Part shown: piece after piece, positions 42,069 through 49,026 of the stretch
Layout: each line of letters opens with the position of its first letter
Numbering within the stretch: position 1 is the first letter of the stretch
DNA from: Viridibacterium sp035456105
GTDB lineage: Bacteria > Pseudomonadota > Gammaproteobacteria > Burkholderiales > Rhodocyclaceae
Length of the DNA: 64,000 nt
Assembly (NCBI GenBank): GCA_035456105.1
Contig: DATIDV010000005.1
Span: 37,755-101,754, forward strand
Direction of reading: 5' to 3'
Program-made: the position numbers and the translations under genes
The notes under the pieces: model-generated
What the model saw: only the letters and a program-made list of their open reading frames with translations
Told to the model about the DNA's origin: nothing
Databases searched by the model: none

Positions 42069-43904
42069 ATGAGCACTGCGCTGCTCATCTCCTTGCTGCT
42101 TCACGCGCTGCTCCTGAGCCTGAGCTTCGGGCAGGGGCTCGGGCTACCGGGTCTCGACTTTCCCTGGAAGGAAAAACGTTTCCGTGCAGATGACTTGCGC
42201 GTGCTGCTTGCGCCTGCCCGGGTTGTGGCACCAGCGCTTGCGCCCGTGCCACCATCGGCAGCGCCAGATGCCCCCGCGTTGGCCGTAGCGCCCACTGAGA
42301 CCAAGCCGGCCGCAGCGGGCAGCGCAGCGATCAACGCCCCAGTTGCGACGGCTTCGGCAACCACGATGGCGCCATCTCCGACGAATGTGGCGGGCGAGGT
42401 GGCTGCACCCATTTCAGCGCCGACGTCGACACAGGTCATGACTGCTTTGGTGCCGTCCGAAGCGAGCATTGTGTCCGTGCCCTCGACCTCATCACAGCGC
42501 CTGCCGGAGATCGCAACGGCACAAAGCAGCCCGAGCACGGAGACCGACATACTGGCTCCTGCAGATGCGACCCTCGCAGCGCAGAAGCAGATCGAAATGG
42601 AGGCGCGTGAGCGCGCCAATGAACTGGCCCGCCGCGAGCGAGCCGAGCAGGAGGCCAGACGGCAGGAGCTCGCACGAGCAGAGGCATCGCGACTGGAAGC
42701 CGAGCGCCAGGAGTCGTCCAGGCAAGAGGCTGCGCGGCAAGAGCGGACAAGACAGGAACAAGCGCAGCAGGAGGCCGCACGGCTCGAAGCGGGCCGCTTA
42801 GCCGCGGCGCAGTTGGAGTCTGCACGGCAGACGGCCGCTCGACAGGAGCTTGAGCGCGCCGAGGCTGCACGACTCGAAGCCGAACGCCGCGAGACAGTGC
42901 GCCAGGAGTCTGCAAGACAGGAGGCCGCGCGGCAGGAGAGGGTCAGACAAGAGCAAGCGCAGAAGGAGCAAGCACAACAACAGGCGCAACAGCAGGCAGC
43001 GCAGATCGAGGCTGCACGCCTGGCGGCGCTTCAGGTGGCTGCTCGACAAGAGCTTGAACGAGCCGAAGCGGCACGACTGGAGGCTGAGCGTCAGGAGACC
43101 GCGAAGCAAGAGGCTACACGGCAGGAAAGGGTAAGGCAGGAGCAGGCCCAGCGCGAGAAAGCGCAGCAGGAAGCTGCGCGTCAGGCAGCGGTTCAACAGG
43201 AGCTTGCGAGGGCCGAGACCGCACGACTGGAATCTGAGCGTCAGGAGGCTGCAAAGCAGGAAGCCTCACGGCAGGAGAGGGCAAGACAGGAGCAGGCGCA
43301 ACGGGACAAGGCTCAACAGGAAGCGGTGCAGCTCGAGGCCGCCCGACAAGCCACAGCGCAGCAAGAGGCCGCCCGGCAGGATGCAGCGAAGCAGGAGAAA
43401 GCCAGGCAGGAAGCCGCACTGGCAGAGCAGGAGGCTGCAAGAGAAGCACGACTGCGGGCAATCGGCCGCCAACTTGACGCGGAGGCCGCCAAACGCGACG
43501 CTGATTCGCGCGCTGCCGGAGCTGCATCCCCGCTGCTCCCCGTGTCGACCGGCCAACGTCGCGGAAGGCTCTTCGGGCGCACTGACCCCAACGCCGAACT
43601 CGTCCTGTATGCGGAAACCTGGAGCCGCAAGATCCAGAAGAACACAACCGCCGACACGGTTCGTACACTAGCGAAACAGCCTCACACACGGCCCCTCGTC
43701 ACGGTGGCGATCCGCAGTGACGGTTCCGTCGAAAAAGTGACTTTCGTGCTCTCCAGCGGCGTGGCGGCAGTCGACGAAGCCATACGGGAAATCGTGCAAA
43801 GCCAGGCGCTCTACCCCCCGTTCCCGCCGGCGCTGTCCAGCCAGTACGACGTCATAGAAATTCGCCGGAGCTGGAGTTTTGATACGGCCATTCGCATGAA
43901 CTGA
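42069..43904 (+). CDS. TonB/TolA-like periplasm-spanning protein with long Gln/Glu/Arg/Ala coiled coil
   Basis: A protein of about 611 residues: N-terminal inner-membrane anchor (LLISLLLHALLLSLSFG), a Pro/Ala-rich segment to about 165, a very long charged helix at about 180-480 built from E-A-R-Q repeats, then a C-terminal TonB-type domain (about 510-605, PLVTVAIRSDGSVEKVTFVLSSG and YPPFPPALSSQYDVIEI). The helix has four imperfect copies of a 50-70 residue repeat starting RQELxRAExxRLEAER at about 198, 258, 326 and 376. ATG 42069 has its ribosome site (GGAGG) too close, so a start upstream at 42030 or 42012 (TTG) is possible. No exbB/exbD or tolQR adjoins. Confidence 0.82.
   Translation: MSTALLISLLLHALLLSLSFGQGLGLPGLDFPWKEKRFRADDLRVLLAPARVVAPALAPVPPSAAPDAPALAVAPTETKPAAAGSAAINAPVATASATTMAPSPTNVAGEVAAPISAPTSTQVMTALVPSEASIVSVPSTSSQRLPEIATAQSSPSTETDILAPADATLAAQKQIEMEARERANELARRERAEQEARRQELARAEASRLEAERQESSRQEAARQERTRQEQAQQEAARLEAGRLAAAQLESARQTAARQELERAEAARLEAERRETVRQESARQEAARQERVRQEQAQKEQAQQQAQQQAAQIEAARLAALQVAARQELERAEAARLEAERQETAKQEATRQERVRQEQAQREKAQQEAARQAAVQQELARAETARLESERQEAAKQEASRQERARQEQAQRDKAQQEAVQLEAARQATAQQEAARQDAAKQEKARQEAALAEQEAAREARLRAIGRQLDAEAAKRDADSRAAGAASPLLPVSTGQRRGRLFGRTDPNAELVLYAETWSRKIQKNTTADTVRTLAKQPHTRPLVTVAIRSDGSVEKVTFVLSSGVAAVDEAIREIVQSQALYPPFPPALSSQYDVIEIRRSWSFDTAIRMN
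42660..43330 (+). repeat. Coding repeats inside the TonB/TolA-like gene
   Basis: Four imperfect in-frame repeat units, each beginning with codons for RQEL/QQEL and running through RLEAER-QE and RQERxRQEQAQ. Units start near codons 217, 277, 345 and 395 counted from the upstream TTG at 42012. The helical linker length can thus change by recombination between repeats. The units diverge from one another too much to be a CRISPR or simple microsatellite. Confidence 0.8.
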
Positions 43905-43982
43905 CGAGAAGGCCGTGCTGAGCCCATCCCGCAGGTCACGAGCAGTGCGCGGGCTCAGCGCAGGGCATGCTTCAGGTTCGCG

Positions 43983-45281
43983 CTAAATTCCCAGCAGCTT
44001 TGGCAGGCCCATCGTCAGCGCCGGCACATAGGTGATCAGAAACAGGATGCCGATGATGACCACGTAGTGCGGCCACAAGGCCTTTACGGCTTCGCCGACG
44101 GACACTTTGCCCACGCCAGCGCCAACGAACAGGCCGGTGCCCACCGGCGGCGTGATGGTGCCGATGCACAGGTTGTAAACCATGATCACACCGAAGTGCG
44201 CCGGCGTAACGCCTACCTTGACGGCCAGTGGCAGCAGGATGGGCGTGAAGATCAGGATCGCGGGCCCGATGTCGAAGAACATGCCGACGATCAGCAACAG
44301 CACGTTGATGATCAGCAGCACTGCGAACGGATCATTGGTGATGCCCAGGATCAGAGAGCTGATGGCGGCCGGGATGCCGGTGAAGGCCATGGCAAAGGAC
44401 ATGGCTGCCGAGGCTGCGAGCAGAAACATCACGGCGCTGGTCAGCAGAAAGGTCTGCAGCACGGCGCGGTGCAACTCGCGCAAGTTCAGGCTGCGATAGA
44501 CCGCCATGGTCAGCACCAGCGTGTAGAGCACTGCGACGGCCGAGGCCTCGATGGCTGTGAACACGCCGGCCGTGATGCCGCCGACGATGAGCAGGATCAG
44601 CAGCAGGCTGGGCAGCGCATCGACGAAGCTGCGCCAGATGACCGGTAGCGACGCCATGTGCAGGCGTGGGTAGCCTCGCTGCGTGGCCACTACCCCGACG
44701 ACGACCATGCAGCCAAAGCCCCACAGCAGGCCCGCAATGGCGCCACCGACGAACATGGCGGAAACGGAGGCGCCGCCAGCCACGGTGGCGTAGATGATGA
44801 ACGAGGTGGTGGGAGGAATCAGCATGCCGGTCGGAGCGGAGGCGATGTTGGCCGCCGCTGCGACGTCGCGGTCATAGCCGTCTTTGACGGCAAACGGAAT
44901 CATCGTGCCGCCGATGGCCGTGGAGGCGGCGATTGCCGACCCGGAGACGCAACCGAACAGCACATTTCCCATGACATTGGTTTGCGACATCGAACCGGGC
45001 ACCCCACCGGCCACGGCCTTGGCAAAGTTGACCAGCCGATGCGCGATGCCGCCGCTGTTCATCATGACCCCGGACAGGATAAAGAAGGGCACGGCCAGCA
45101 GCGCAAACGAATCCAGGCTGGCCACCATTTTCTGCGCGGCAGTGAACACGGCCACTTCACCCGGCGTCATGATCAGCACGGCCCCCACCGAGGCCATGCC
45201 GATGCACACCGCGATGGGTACGTTGAGCGCCAACAAGGCAAAGAACAGCAGGACCAGAATGGCTGCGGCTTCAAACTGCAT
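43983..45281 (-). CDS. dctM: TRAP transporter large permease (DctM family)
   Basis: A 432-residue inner-membrane protein with about 12 helices, the substrate-translocating subunit of a sodium-driven TRAP transporter. Marks are LLAVPFFILSGVMMNSGGI near 60, GNVLFGCVSGSAIAASTAIG near 105 and FGVIMVYNLCIGTITPPVGTG near 370. The start overlaps the dctQ stop by 11 bases, and GGGAGAG lies upstream. It is the last gene of a dctP-dctQ-dctM operon on the minus strand. The ligand is unknown; the nearby pectin genes suggest a uronate, but this is inference. Confidence 0.95.
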   Translation of the reverse strand: MQFEAAAILVLLFFALLALNVPIAVCIGMASVGAVLIMTPGEVAVFTAAQKMVASLDSFALLAVPFFILSGVMMNSGGIAHRLVNFAKAVAGGVPGSMSQTNVMGNVLFGCVSGSAIAASTAIGGTMIPFAVKDGYDRDVAAAANIASAPTGMLIPPTTSFIIYATVAGGASVSAMFVGGAIAGLLWGFGCMVVVGVVATQRGYPRLHMASLPVIWRSFVDALPSLLLILLIVGGITAGVFTAIEASAVAVLYTLVLTMAVYRSLNLRELHRAVLQTFLLTSAVMFLLAASAAMSFAMAFTGIPAAISSLILGITNDPFAVLLIINVLLLIVGMFFDIGPAILIFTPILLPLAVKVGVTPAHFGVIMVYNLCIGTITPPVGTGLFVGAGVGKVSVGEAVKALWPHYVVIIGILFLITYVPALTMGLPKLLGI

Positions 45282-45792
45282 GGTGCTCTCCCTGGTGTTC
45301 TTCCCGCACGACGTCGATATCGCTGAGGCCGTTCGGCGCGACCGGCGCGACGAGATTCAGTACGCCGTAGATCACCGTGAGTACGCCGGACACCGGCAGC
45401 GCCACGTAGATCCAGCCCATCGAGATACCCAGCACTGGCGACAACTGGTTGGCAGCGAGATGAGTGGCGCGGATGCCGCCACCTATCATGACTGCCAACG
45501 CAAATAGCATCAGCATGATCTGGGAGAAACTGGTGAGGCGTCGCTTCGTATCTGGCGGCATGTCCTTGAAGAGATCCAGCGTGATGTGCGCGCTCTTGCC
45601 ATTGGCATAGGCCAGACCGACCATGGACATCCAGATCAGGCCATAGCGCAGGAACTCTTCGGAAAAGATGATGGGGTCATGGAAGACGTAGCGGCTGATG
45701 ATCTGCCATGTGGACACGAAGATCATGGCGGCGAATGCCAGGCAGGCAAAGGCCTCGATGCAAAGGTCCAGAAACTTGCGGATGACGCCCAT
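45271..45792 (-). CDS. dctQ: TRAP transporter small permease (DctQ family)
   Basis: A 173-residue inner-membrane protein with four transmembrane helices. It is the accessory subunit of TRAP transporters. Marks are FVSTWQIISRYVFHDPIIFSEE split over 25-45 and LIWMSMVGLAYANGKSAHI near 50. ATG 45792 follows GAGGAA. It lies between dctP and dctM in the same operon. Confidence 0.92.
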   Translation of the reverse strand: MGVIRKFLDLCIEAFACLAFAAMIFVSTWQIISRYVFHDPIIFSEEFLRYGLIWMSMVGLAYANGKSAHITLDLFKDMPPDTKRRLTSFSQIMLMLFALAVMIGGGIRATHLAANQLSPVLGISMGWIYVALPVSGVLTVIYGVLNLVAPVAPNGLSDIDVVREEHQGEHHAV

Positions 45793-45816
45793 ATACGGGT
45801 TCCTCAGTGGCTGTGT

Positions 45817-46824
45817 TCAGGGTTTGCTGCGAGCGCGGATATCGCCGAAGACCTTCGCCACGGCAGGCTGGTTACCCAGGGTGTCGTAGATGGGGGCCAC
45901 AGCTCGCTGGAAGGCCTTGACGTCGACGTCCTCGTTGAACACCACGCCAAACTCCTGCGCGGCCTGCGCGCGGGCTTCCTTGATGGCCGCTCTCCACGCT
46001 TCCTTTTCGAAGGCAGTCGAGCGGACCGAGGCTTCATGGATCAAGGTGCGGTCGGCCGCCGAAAGGTGGTCCAGCGTCGTGGCGTTGATCAGCACGATGT
46101 CCGGCACACGTGTGTGCATATCGTAGGAATAACGCTTGGCTACCTCGCCATGGCGCGGCACCGTCAGCGCAAACTCGTTGCTCTCTGCGCCGTCGATGAT
46201 CCCTTGCTGCATCGCCGAATAGGTCTCGGCGTTGTTCATGGCGATGGGCGAGCCACCCAGCGCACTGACGGTGCGGATGCTGGTCTGGTTCTGCATCACA
46301 CGGATCTTCAGCCCCTTCAGGTCGGCGGGTGTGCGAATTGCCTTGTTGCGGGTGTAGAAGCTGCGCTGGCCGGAGTCGTACCAGGTCAGGCCGACGAAGT
46401 TGAGCGGGCGCGTTGCGTCGTACACCTGCTGAATGACGCTGGGATCATCCATGACGCGGAAGAAATGGGCTTCGTCGTCGAACAGATAGGGCAGCGAGAA
46501 CACGCCGTAGATGGGTGAAAAGCCCTCGAGCAAACCGGCCGTCACCTTGGTCAGGTCGATCGCGCCGACCTGCATCAACTCCACCAGCTCGCGCTCGCCG
46601 CCGAGCTGGCCGTCGGGAAACACCAGAATCTTGATGCGCCCGCCGCTGCTGCTTTCCACGTCGGCAATGAAGCGCTCGATCGCCTGCTTGACGGGCAGCG
46701 CATTGCTCGCATAGGCATAGCGCAGCACGGTGACGCTCTGCATCGTGAACTTCGCCCACGCGATGAAGACCACGCAGCCCAGCAGCACCAGTGCCGGTAT
46801 CCCCAATAACAGCTTGTTCTTCAT
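45817..46824 (-). CDS. dctP: TRAP transporter solute-binding protein (DctP family)
   Basis: A 335-residue periplasmic binding protein, first gene of the dctP-dctQ-dctM operon. An N-terminal hydrophobic segment (LLLGIPALVLLGCVVFIAW) acts as signal or anchor. DctP marks are PYLFDDEAHFFRVMDD, TWYDSGQRSFYTRNKAI, LKGLKIRVMQNQ with the ligand-carboxylate Arg, and IIDGAESNEFALTV. Such proteins bind organic acids including uronates. It is more distantly related to the orphan DctP at 23690 than two recent duplicates would be. Confidence 0.94.
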   Translation of the reverse strand: MKNKLLLGIPALVLLGCVVFIAWAKFTMQSVTVLRYAYASNALPVKQAIERFIADVESSSGGRIKILVFPDGQLGGERELVELMQVGAIDLTKVTAGLLEGFSPIYGVFSLPYLFDDEAHFFRVMDDPSVIQQVYDATRPLNFVGLTWYDSGQRSFYTRNKAIRTPADLKGLKIRVMQNQTSIRTVSALGGSPIAMNNAETYSAMQQGIIDGAESNEFALTVPRHGEVAKRYSYDMHTRVPDIVLINATTLDHLSAADRTLIHEASVRSTAFEKEAWRAAIKEARAQAAQEFGVVFNEDVDVKAFQRAVAPIYDTLGNQPAVAKVFGDIRARSKP

Positions 46825-46881
46825 ACAGCCCCTCGTCTTGTGTTTCTGTCGCTGCCTGGAGTCTCGAATGTAGTGGTTGAT

Positions 46882-47256
46882 CTATTCCGTCAGCGCGCGA
46901 ATCGCCATCGACTGCCCGAAGGCCATCGAGGTGAGCTTGATGTCACGGTAGAGCGGCAGGTCCGGCCCCATCGCCGTGCCGAATGACGCTTGGGTCAGCT
47001 CGCCATTGGCGACGACGACCCGGCCTTCATCGAGACGCAGCAGGAACTCGCCCGTCTCGTCCGTGATATTGACCAGATTGTCGATCTGGCGTGCGATGTG
47101 GCCGTGCGCCTGGGCAGGGGTGAAGGGTGACATGTGATCCGCTGCCATCTGACATTCCCTGTCGTGGTCTTCGTGAAAGCTCGTGCCCAGTGAGCTGAGC
47201 GCCGCCAGCTCCTGACTCAGTGTAGCCAAAATTTCATGGCTTTTTGCAAATGGCAT
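46882..47256 (-). CDS. Small hypothetical protein
   Basis: An up-to-124-residue protein, mostly alpha/beta, with FTPAQAHGHIARQIDNLVNI and GRVVVANGELTQASFGTAMGPDLP; the end RDIKLTSMAFGQSMAIRALTE is hydrophilic. No family was recognised. The first ATG (47256) is only 42 bases from the divergent SemiSWEET start, which would leave little room for promoters. ATG 47148 (MAADHM), with AGGGAA upstream, is a likely alternative. Function is unknown. Confidence 0.5.
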   Translation of the reverse strand: MPFAKSHEILATLSQELAALSSLGTSFHEDHDRECQMAADHMSPFTPAQAHGHIARQIDNLVNITDETGEFLLRLDEGRVVVANGELTQASFGTAMGPDLPLYRDIKLTSMAFGQSMAIRALTE

Positions 47257-47298
47257 GCCATTCTTTCAGCTATACATCTGCTGCAAAGAGCCACCACC

Positions 47299-47559
47299 AT
47301 GGAAGCGTTTCACATCGAGTTTCTTGGCTATGTCGCCGCTACCCTCACCACCATTTCCTTTGCACCGCAGGCCTGGCTGGTGTGGAAACGCCGCTCTGCT
47401 GAAGGCATTTCCCTAGGGATGTACAGCCTGTTTGTTACGGGAATTGGATGCTGGCTGGTGTATGGTTTCTACATTCGCTCGTGGCCGCTTTTCCTCGCCA
47501 ACATCATCACCTTCGTGCTGTCGGGCTTCATCCTTGCAATGAAGCTGCGCTTCGGCTGA
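47299..47559 (+). CDS. SemiSWEET (PQ-loop) sugar transporter
   Basis: An 86-residue membrane protein with three helices forming one SWEET triple-helix bundle; it must dimerise to form a pore. Marks are TLTTISFAPQAWLVWKRRSAEG (PQ motif, about 16-37), the GISLGMY linker and ILAMKLRFG at the end. SemiSWEETs move sugars passively across the membrane. It stands alone on its strand near the TRAP operon. ATG 47299 lacks a strong ribosome site. Confidence 0.9.
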   Translation: MEAFHIEFLGYVAATLTTISFAPQAWLVWKRRSAEGISLGMYSLFVTGIGCWLVYGFYIRSWPLFLANIITFVLSGFILAMKLRFG

Positions 47560-47803
47560 GCCAGTCACGACGGAGGCTGTTGGTTGCCACGCGACCAATG
47601 TGCCGAAGGTGCTCGCTGCAGGGGGTGCGCGTCGTGTTCAGTTGTGGCTTGTGCAGGCGATGCGCGAAGGCCGTCTGACCCTATGTGAAATGAATGTCTT
47701 CCTGACTGGTGACGGCGTTTTGCTACGGCAATCGGTCGCGCACCTGATATGACGAAGTGCCGCGTATGCGGCAATGCAGCTCAGCCAAGGAGTTTCCAAA
47801 AGA

Positions 47804-47837
47804 GTTCGTCATCCCGGCCTTCACCGGGATGACGAAC
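47804..47837. repeat. REP-like hairpin after napC
   Basis: GTTCGTCATCCCGG (47804-47817) and its exact complement (47824-47837) form a 14-base stem with a six-base loop, nine bases past the napC stop. It shares the GTCATCCCGG core with the pair at 1567-1636 and may serve as the nap operon terminator. Confidence 0.8.
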
Positions 47838-47845
47838 CTGTTGGC

Positions 47846-48490
47846 CTAAGGCTTTGCTTCGGTCTTCTGCATGGATGCCGTACCCGACTCGTGTGCCCCC
47901 GCATTGGTAATGCCCTCCTGCGCTACCGGCGGCAGGTGGTGAGCGATGCCCTTGTGGCAGTCGATGCAGGTCTTCTCCTTGCTGCCCAGATAGCGTGAAT
48001 GCATGGTCTGCGCGCGCACGCTCTGACGCGTGAAGTCCATCGAGTCATAGTTGTGGCAGTTACGACATTCGAGTGAGTCGTTGGCCTTGAAGCGCGCCCA
48101 TTCGCGCTGGGCGAGTTCAATGCGACGATCTTCGAATTTCTCACGCGTGTTGATGGTGCCGAAAATCTTGCCCCACACTTCCTTGGAGGCCTGCATCTTG
48201 CGCGCGATCTTGTCGGTCCAGTCATGCGGCACGTGGCAGTTCGAACACATCGCGCGCACGCCTGAGCGGTTGGTGAAGTGGATGGTCGGTTGCAGCTCGA
48301 CGTAGACGTTGTCAGCCATTTCGTGACAGCCGGTGCAGAACTGTTCCGTGTTGGTCAGCTCCATCGCGGTGTTGAAGCCGCCCCAGAAGATGATGCCGGC
48401 GATGAAGGCGCCGACGGTGAGGAAGCCGAGACTGAAGTGCGTGCTGGGCCGGTTGATAATCTTCCAGTAGCGCTTCAGCAATGCCCACAT
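47846..48490 (-). CDS. napC: Tetrahaem c-type cytochrome NapC
   Basis: A 214-residue membrane-anchored cytochrome of the NapC/NirT family that passes electrons from the quinol pool to NapAB. It has one N-terminal transmembrane helix (about 22-44) and four haem motifs (CTGCH, CSNCH, CRNCH, CIDCH). ATG 48490 follows GGGGGCC; the longer frame from 48544 adds a polar, unlikely N terminus. It is the last gene of napEDABC. Confidence 0.96.
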   Translation of the reverse strand: MWALLKRYWKIINRPSTHFSLGFLTVGAFIAGIIFWGGFNTAMELTNTEQFCTGCHEMADNVYVELQPTIHFTNRSGVRAMCSNCHVPHDWTDKIARKMQASKEVWGKIFGTINTREKFEDRRIELAQREWARFKANDSLECRNCHNYDSMDFTRQSVRAQTMHSRYLGSKEKTCIDCHKGIAHHLPPVAQEGITNAGAHESGTASMQKTEAKP

Positions 48491-48533
48491 ATGGCCCCCG
48501 TTTTCTGCCCGTCTTTCAATCCTTGCCCGCTTT

Positions 48534-49013
48534 TCATTTCTCACCCGCGCGTTTGGTGCGGGACTGCTGGATCACGCTGTCGACGTCCTGGAAATTGTTG
48601 GACACGATGGGCTTCACGTCCATCTGCGGTACATGACATTGCTGGCAGAAGTAGCGACGGGGTGAAACCTGGGCGAGCATGTTGCCCGAGCGGTCCATGT
48701 AATGCGTGGCGCCGATCGGGATGGCCTGCGTCTCTTCGGTGCGCGAGCGGGCGTGGCAGGACATGCACTGGTTGAAGTTCTTGTCCACGCGATAGTTGTC
48801 GACCTTGTGCGGGATGGTCGGCGGCTGCATGGTGTAGGCCCGCGTGCGCCGTATGTCCTTGTTCTCCTCGTTGCCGATGAGGGGCGGTTTCATCTCTTCG
48901 ATAATCGGCGTGGTGCCGCGTGCGGCGTCGATGAAGGGCGCTGCGTGAATGCCATGCGCATTCAAGAGGATGAGCAGGCTGGTCAGTGACAGGAAGTATG
49001 TGCGCAGGTTCAT
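48534..49013 (-). CDS. napB: Periplasmic nitrate reductase small subunit NapB (dihaem cytochrome c)
   Basis: A 159-residue periplasmic dihaem cytochrome with a signal peptide (about 1-26). Haem motifs are CMSCH and CQQCH; the flanking RRTRAYTMQPPTIPHKVDNYR and FCQQCHVPQMD are typical of NapB. It receives electrons from NapC and feeds NapA. ATG 49013 has AGGAG upstream and lies 14 bases after the napA stop. Confidence 0.96.
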   Translation of the reverse strand: MNLRTYFLSLTSLLILLNAHGIHAAPFIDAARGTTPIIEEMKPPLIGNEENKDIRRTRAYTMQPPTIPHKVDNYRVDKNFNQCMSCHARSRTEETQAIPIGATHYMDRSGNMLAQVSPRRYFCQQCHVPQMDVKPIVSNNFQDVDSVIQQSRTKRAGEK

Positions 49014-49026
49014 GTTGGTCTCCTGG

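Noticed and set aside
42600..43450. Regular repeats that at first look like a CRISPR or VNTR array.
   Set aside because: Units are of unequal length, in frame, diverged, and encode a charged coiled coil. There are no constant repeats with variable spacers and no cas genes.
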